Assembly: GCF_003402235.1 (NCBI RefSeq)
Contig: NZ_QEWO01000002.1
Coordinates: 558,001-622,000 of the forward strand
Source: Parahaliea mediterranea
GTDB taxonomy: Bacteria; Pseudomonadota; Gammaproteobacteria; Pseudomonadales; Halieaceae
DNA: 64,000 bases
Direction of reading: 5' to 3'
Shown: in pieces, positions 60,348-64,000 of the stretch
Numbering within the stretch: the stretch's first letter is position 1
How the letters are laid out: every line of letters begins with the position of its first letter
Made by a program: the position numbers and the translations under genes
The notes under the pieces: model-generated
The model's input: the letters and a program-made list of their open reading frames with translations, nothing else
Database searches by the model: none
Told to the model about the DNA's origin: nothing

Positions 60348-61527
60348 TCCACTCGTCAATCATATTTGCCCAATCCTGTAGCATCGCCGTCCGCTGTTCC
60401 CTGTATTCGGCTTTGTTATAAATTGCCCGCACTCCTCTCTGCTCATGAGCAAGGCACTTTTCAATCCAATCGGTGTTGTAGCCGGCTTCATGCAACAACG
60501 TGCTGGCCGTACGACGCAGATCGTGCGGACCAAACTTCCCAAGTTGCTCTCCATCTTTTTGTGCGGCCTGATACGTCAGAGCAAGAACTCGATTTAACGT
60601 CGCGGCACTCATAGGCAAGTCCGAATCATACCGAGAGGGAAGCACGAACTCTGAGCCGCCTGCGAATGTCTTGAGTGCAATGAAAATATCCAGCGCCTGA
60701 CGGGAGAGATACACCATGTGCGGATTCCGCCGTTTCATACGCTCTTTTGGAATCGTCCAAAGCGCTTCGCTGAAATTAATCTCCACCCAGGTAGCGTTAG
60801 ATAACTCCGACTTTCTCACCATGGTCAGCAGCAGCAACTTGATAGCAGCTCTATACTGCGGTGATGTGCCGACGCGATCCATGTATCGATACATCAAACC
60901 AATTTCAGCAGGACTCAATGCTCGATCTCGAGGCTCAAACGTGGCGATACTGCTTGGGCGAACCATCGCAGCGGGATTTTCTGCTTTTTGTCCACGCTCG
61001 ATCGCCCAGCGATAAACCTGGAATACCACTTCTCGTGCGTGAACAGCGGTTGCTGGCGCTCCTCTCTCGACGATGGCATCGGTCACCGCTCGAAGATCTT
61101 CGTGGGTGATCTCAGACAATTTCTGATTACCAAAGCGCTTCTTCAGTTCTCGGTTATAGACTGACTTGCGCATGTCTCGTGTCGAGTCAGCCATCTGATA
61201 CCCGCGCATCCATTTTTCAGCCCAAGCACCAAAAGTCTCCGCCCCCTTCACACGCGTCTTATCACGCGCCTTTTCTCTTGCTGGAGACTTGCCTGCCGCA
61301 ATCATTTTTTTGGCTTCGTTAAGACGCTCTCGTGCCTCCGCGAGAGTAATGCCGCCAGCACCGTAGCGACCGATCGTCAACGTCTCCTGACGGCCACTAA
61401 TGGAGTAGTTGTGCCTGAACGAGATTGTGCCTGCCGGGGTAATTGCTACGTAGAGGCCATCCCGGTCGTTGACTTTGTAGAGCTTGTCCTTGGGTTTCAG
61501 ATTTCGAAGCTTGGTATCGGTCAGCAT
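60331..61527 (-). CDS. int: P4-type tyrosine integrase
   Basis: 398 residues from ATG 61527 behind GAGAGGG; the frame from 61569 is longer but lacks a site. The N-terminal DUF4102 arm-binding domain (MLTDTKLRNLKPKDKLYKVN, YVAITPAGTISFRHNY) precedes the catalytic domain, with Arg in LTMVRKSEL, HDLRRTAST, His in LAHEQRGVR and Tyr in AIYNKAEY. It lies with its promoter facing guaA and the att site, as P4-type integrases do, and is the enzyme that inserted this element at guaA. Confidence 0.95.
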   Translation of the reverse strand: MLTDTKLRNLKPKDKLYKVNDRDGLYVAITPAGTISFRHNYSISGRQETLTIGRYGAGGITLAEARERLNEAKKMIAAGKSPAREKARDKTRVKGAETFGAWAEKWMRGYQMADSTRDMRKSVYNRELKKRFGNQKLSEITHEDLRAVTDAIVERGAPATAVHAREVVFQVYRWAIERGQKAENPAAMVRPSSIATFEPRDRALSPAEIGLMYRYMDRVGTSPQYRAAIKLLLLTMVRKSELSNATWVEINFSEALWTIPKERMKRRNPHMVYLSRQALDIFIALKTFAGGSEFVLPSRYDSDLPMSAATLNRVLALTYQAAQKDGEQLGKFGPHDLRRTASTLLHEAGYNTDWIEKCLAHEQRGVRAIYNKAEYREQRTAMLQDWANMIDEWTNVKR

Positions 61528-61552
61528 GGCTGCCCTCTCTTTTTCGCCCTTG

Positions 61553-61708
61553 ATACCATGAACAAACACGGCATCTTTAAGTCAATTATTTCCTTTAATA
61601 TCAGATAGTTAACGTTTTTCTATACCATGAATCCCTGAAATTTCATGGTATGGTATTTCGTTGAAGTTGTGGTATGAGCTCGGACGATACCATCAAACAT
61701 ACCATGAA
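61553..61708. repeat. Five ATACCATGAA repeats, probable integrase/excisionase arm sites
   Basis: ATACCATGAA occurs exactly at 61553-61562, 61622-61631 and 61699-61708. ATACCATCAA (9/10) is at 61687-61696 and the exact inverse TTCATGGTAT at 61642-61651. They fill the 307-base space between int and guaA, next to the attachment core, where arm-type binding sites of Int or AlpA are expected; they may also control int expression. No gene is present in this space. Confidence 0.65.
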
Positions 61709-61834
61709 AAAAGTCTGCTTGACGGTGCTAGAGGGTGCCTGGCATTGCCAGGCTTTTTCGAGAAAAACCCATTTTTATCAATGGGTTATAATTGAATTAC
61801 TGCTTGTTGATACCAGTCAGTGCCAGACGCGGAA

Positions 61835-63412
61835 TCATTCCCACTCAATCGTCGCCGGCGGCTTGGAGCTCACGTCGTAGGTTACGCGGCTCACGCCGGA
61901 GATCTCATTGATGATGCGGTTGGAGACTTTCTCCAGCAACTCGTAGGGCAGGTGTGCCCAGCGGGCGGTCATGAAGTCGACGGTTTCCACGGCGCGGATG
62001 GCGATGACGTACTCGTAACGCCGGCCGTCCCCCACCACGCCGACGGACTTAACCGGCAGGAACACGGCGAAGGCCTGGCTGGTTTTGTGGTACCAGTCGG
62101 CGGCATGGAGTTCTTCGATGAAGATGGCATCGGCGCGGCGCAGCAGATCTGCATATTCTTTTTTCACTTCGCCCAGGATGCGCACGCCAAGCCCCGGCCC
62201 CGGGAAGGGGTGGCGGTAAACCATGTCGTAGGGCAGGCCAAGCTCCAGGCCGATCTGGCGCACTTCGTCTTTGAACAGTTCGCGCAGGGGCTCTACCAGT
62301 TCCAGCGCCATGTCGTCGGGCAGGCCACCCACGTTGTGGTGTGATTTGATCACGTGGGCCTTGCCGGTTTTGGCGCCGGCGGATTCGATCACGTCGGGGT
62401 AGATGGTGCCCTGAGCCAGCCATTTCACATCGGTGATTTTGGCGGCCTCTTCGTCGAACACTTCGATGAAGGTGTTGCCGATGATCTTGCGCTTGGCTTC
62501 CGGGTCATTTTCGCCCGCCAGTTTGCCCAAAAAGAGCGCTTCCCTGTCGGCGCGGATGACCTTCACACCCATATTGTCGGCAAACATTTTCATGACCTGG
62601 TCACCTTCGTTCAGGCGCAGCAGGCCGTTATCCACGAACACGCAGGTGAGCTGGTCGCCAATTGCCTTGTGCAGCAGGGCCGCCACCACAGAGGAATCGA
62701 CACCACCAGAGAGGCCGAGCAGTACCTTGTCGGTGCCGACCTGCTCGCGCACGCGCTGCACGGCGTCTTCAACGATATTGGCCGGGGTCCACAGGGCCTC
62801 GCAGCCGCACTGCTCCAGCACAAAGTGCTCAAAAATGCGCTTGCCCTGCAGGGTGTGGGTCACTTCGGGATGGAACTGGATACCAAAGAAGGGCTTGCTC
62901 TTGTGGGCCATGCCGGCAATGGGACAGGAGTCGGTCTCGGCGATCAGCTCAAAATCCGGCGGCAGCACGGTGACCTTGTCGCCGTGGCTCATCCACACGT
63001 CCAGCAGGGCAGTGCCCTGGTCGGTAATGTGGTCGCAGATGTCGTGCAGCAGGCCGCCATTGCCCACCTGGCGAATCTGGGCGTAGCCAAATTCGCTGGT
63101 GTCGGAGGGGGTCACCGCGCCGCCGAACTGCTCGGCCATGGTCTGCATGCCATAGCAGATGCCAAGCACCGGGATGTCCAGTTCAAACACCAGTTGCGGG
63201 GCCCGCGGCGAAGCATCCGCGGCCACGGATTCGGGGCCACCGGAGAGGATGATGCCGCTGGGCGCGAAGTCGCGAATCTCGTCGTCGCTCATGTCCCAGG
63301 CGCGAATTTCGCTGTACACACCCACTTCCCGCACGCGACGGGCGATGAGTTGGGTGTACTGGGAACCGAAATCGAGAATGAGGATTCTGCTGGCGTGAAT
63401 GTTGGCGGTCAT
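61835..63412 (-). CDS. guaA: GMP synthase (glutamine-hydrolysing)
   Basis: A 525-residue full-length GuaA, which converts XMP to GMP with glutamine and ATP. The class I glutamine amidotransferase domain has the nucleophile in [12 protein letters not shown] and HPEVTHT, followed by the PP-loop motif [17 protein letters not shown] and the C-terminal dimerisation domain ending PPATIEWE. It follows guaB in an operon. Its 3' end is the ICE insertion site and is intact. Confidence 0.98.
   Translation of the reverse strand: MTANIHASRILILDFGSQYTQLIARRVREVGVYSEIRAWDMSDDEIRDFAPSGIILSGGPESVAADASPRAPQLVFELDIPVLGICYGMQTMAEQFGGAVTPSDTSEFGYAQIRQVGNGGLLHDICDHITDQGTALLDVWMSHGDKVTVLPPDFELIAETDSCPIAGMAHKSKPFFGIQFHPEVTHTLQGKRIFEHFVLEQCGCEALWTPANIVEDAVQRVREQVGTDKVLLGLSGGVDSSVVAALLHKAIGDQLTCVFVDNGLLRLNEGDQVMKMFADNMGVKVIRADREALFLGKLAGENDPEAKRKIIGNTFIEVFDEEAAKITDVKWLAQGTIYPDVIESAGAKTGKAHVIKSHHNVGGLPDDMALELVEPLRELFKDEVRQIGLELGLPYDMVYRHPFPGPGLGVRILGEVKKEYADLLRRADAIFIEELHAADWYHKTSQAFAVFLPVKSVGVVGDGRRYEYVIAIRAVETVDFMTARWAHLPYELLEKVSNRIINEISGVSRVTYDVSSKPPATIEWE
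61837..61851. repeat. guaA-proximal ICE attachment site
   Basis: ATTCCCACTCAATCG at 61837-61851 covers the guaA stop codon and the last coding bases and matches 4539-4553 in 14 of 15 positions. guaA 3' ends are known insertion sites for islands with P4-type integrases. The gene stays complete because the element supplies an identical end. Confidence 0.75.
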
Positions 63413-63430
63413 GTTGATCCTGTTCAGTCT

Positions 63431-63478
63431 GCGGCGCCCCCGCCGCGGTTAAACCAGAGCGGGGCCCGAAGGCCCCGC
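63431..63478 (-). promoter_or_regulatory. Two tandem GC hairpins between guaB and guaA
   Basis: GCGGCG-CCCC-CGCCGC (63431-63446) and GCGGGGCC-CGAA-GGCCCCGC (63459-63478) are perfect. On the coding (minus) strand the second has a UUCG tetraloop, which is especially stable in RNA. No T-run follows, so readthrough to guaA is likely, with an attenuating or mRNA-stabilising effect. Confidence 0.6.
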
Positions 63479-63490
63479 ACCGTGTTCTGT

Positions 63491-64000
<510 letters not shown>

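Noticed and set aside
61674-61880. 68-residue plus-strand frame before the guaA end
   Set aside because: It covers the integrase arm-site repeats and the att core, which explain the sequence better.

Overview
The window is from a gammaproteobacterium. The right edge carries guaA and the 3' part of guaB (minus strand) with proteobacterial sequences, and most of the rest is an integrative and conjugative element (ICE) of the PFGI-1/SPI-7-like (MPF-G) class inserted at the 3' end of guaA. I cannot name the genus from sequence alone.

Layout. (1) 1-4.5 kb: flanking accessory DNA outside the ICE, AT-richer. It has four minus-strand genes, two of which encode proteins with a MotB/ExbD/ZorB-like N-terminal membrane helix, then a decayed IS1595-family transposase and a small membrane-protein ORF. 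(2) 4539-4553: a 14/15 imperfect copy of the guaA 3' end, taken as the distal attachment site. (3) 4.6-9.0 kb, minus: a complete type II CBASS operon, capV - DncV-like CD-NTase - cap2 (E1/E2) - cap3 (JAMM protease). (4) 9.2-26.4 kb, plus: a tightly packed twelve-gene operon. It combines a type I-like N6-adenine methylase, two HsdS-like specificity proteins, a 1435-residue P-loop ATPase, a NurA-like nuclease with a HerA-like ATPase, a Hanks-type kinase and several unrecognised proteins. This composition matches what I recall of MADS (methylation-associated defence system) and MADS-like systems, but with extra genes. (5) 26.7-49.3 kb, minus: the conjugation module (TraG-N, TIGR03755/56/57, TraC-like ATPase, TIGR03751/52/49/46/50/45/58, RAQPRD, TIGR03747, TraD, TIGR03765, transglycosylase, TIGR03759, PilL-like). 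It is interrupted at 39.5-43.6 kb by cargo: a KAP NTPase, a DEDDh exonuclease and a RES/Xre toxin-antitoxin pair. (6) 49.4-59.1 kb, minus: maintenance and replication functions (internal tyrosine recombinase, DUF6573, RadC-like, DUF3577, ParM, ParR-like, TIGR03761, STY4528-like, DUF2857, ParB, Cro-like). (7) 59.2-61.85 kb: CI-like S24 repressor, AlpA, P4-type integrase and the guaA-proximal att. (8) 61.8-64 kb: guaA and partial guaB.

How it works together. The integrase, AlpA and CI/Cro-like switch control integration and excision. ParB, ParM/ParR and the STY4528-like protein would maintain the excised form, and the MPF-G apparatus plus TraD would move it. The cargo is largely anti-phage: CBASS, the MADS-like operon, and probably the KAP and RES cassettes. 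No MobH/TraI relaxase, ParA, DnaB, SSB or topoisomerase III gene was recognised inside the proposed element, so autonomous transfer is uncertain.

Limits. Family names come from reading motifs and gene order; no database search was possible. Start codons were chosen by ribosome-binding sites and overlaps where visible. No tRNA, rRNA or CRISPR array was found.
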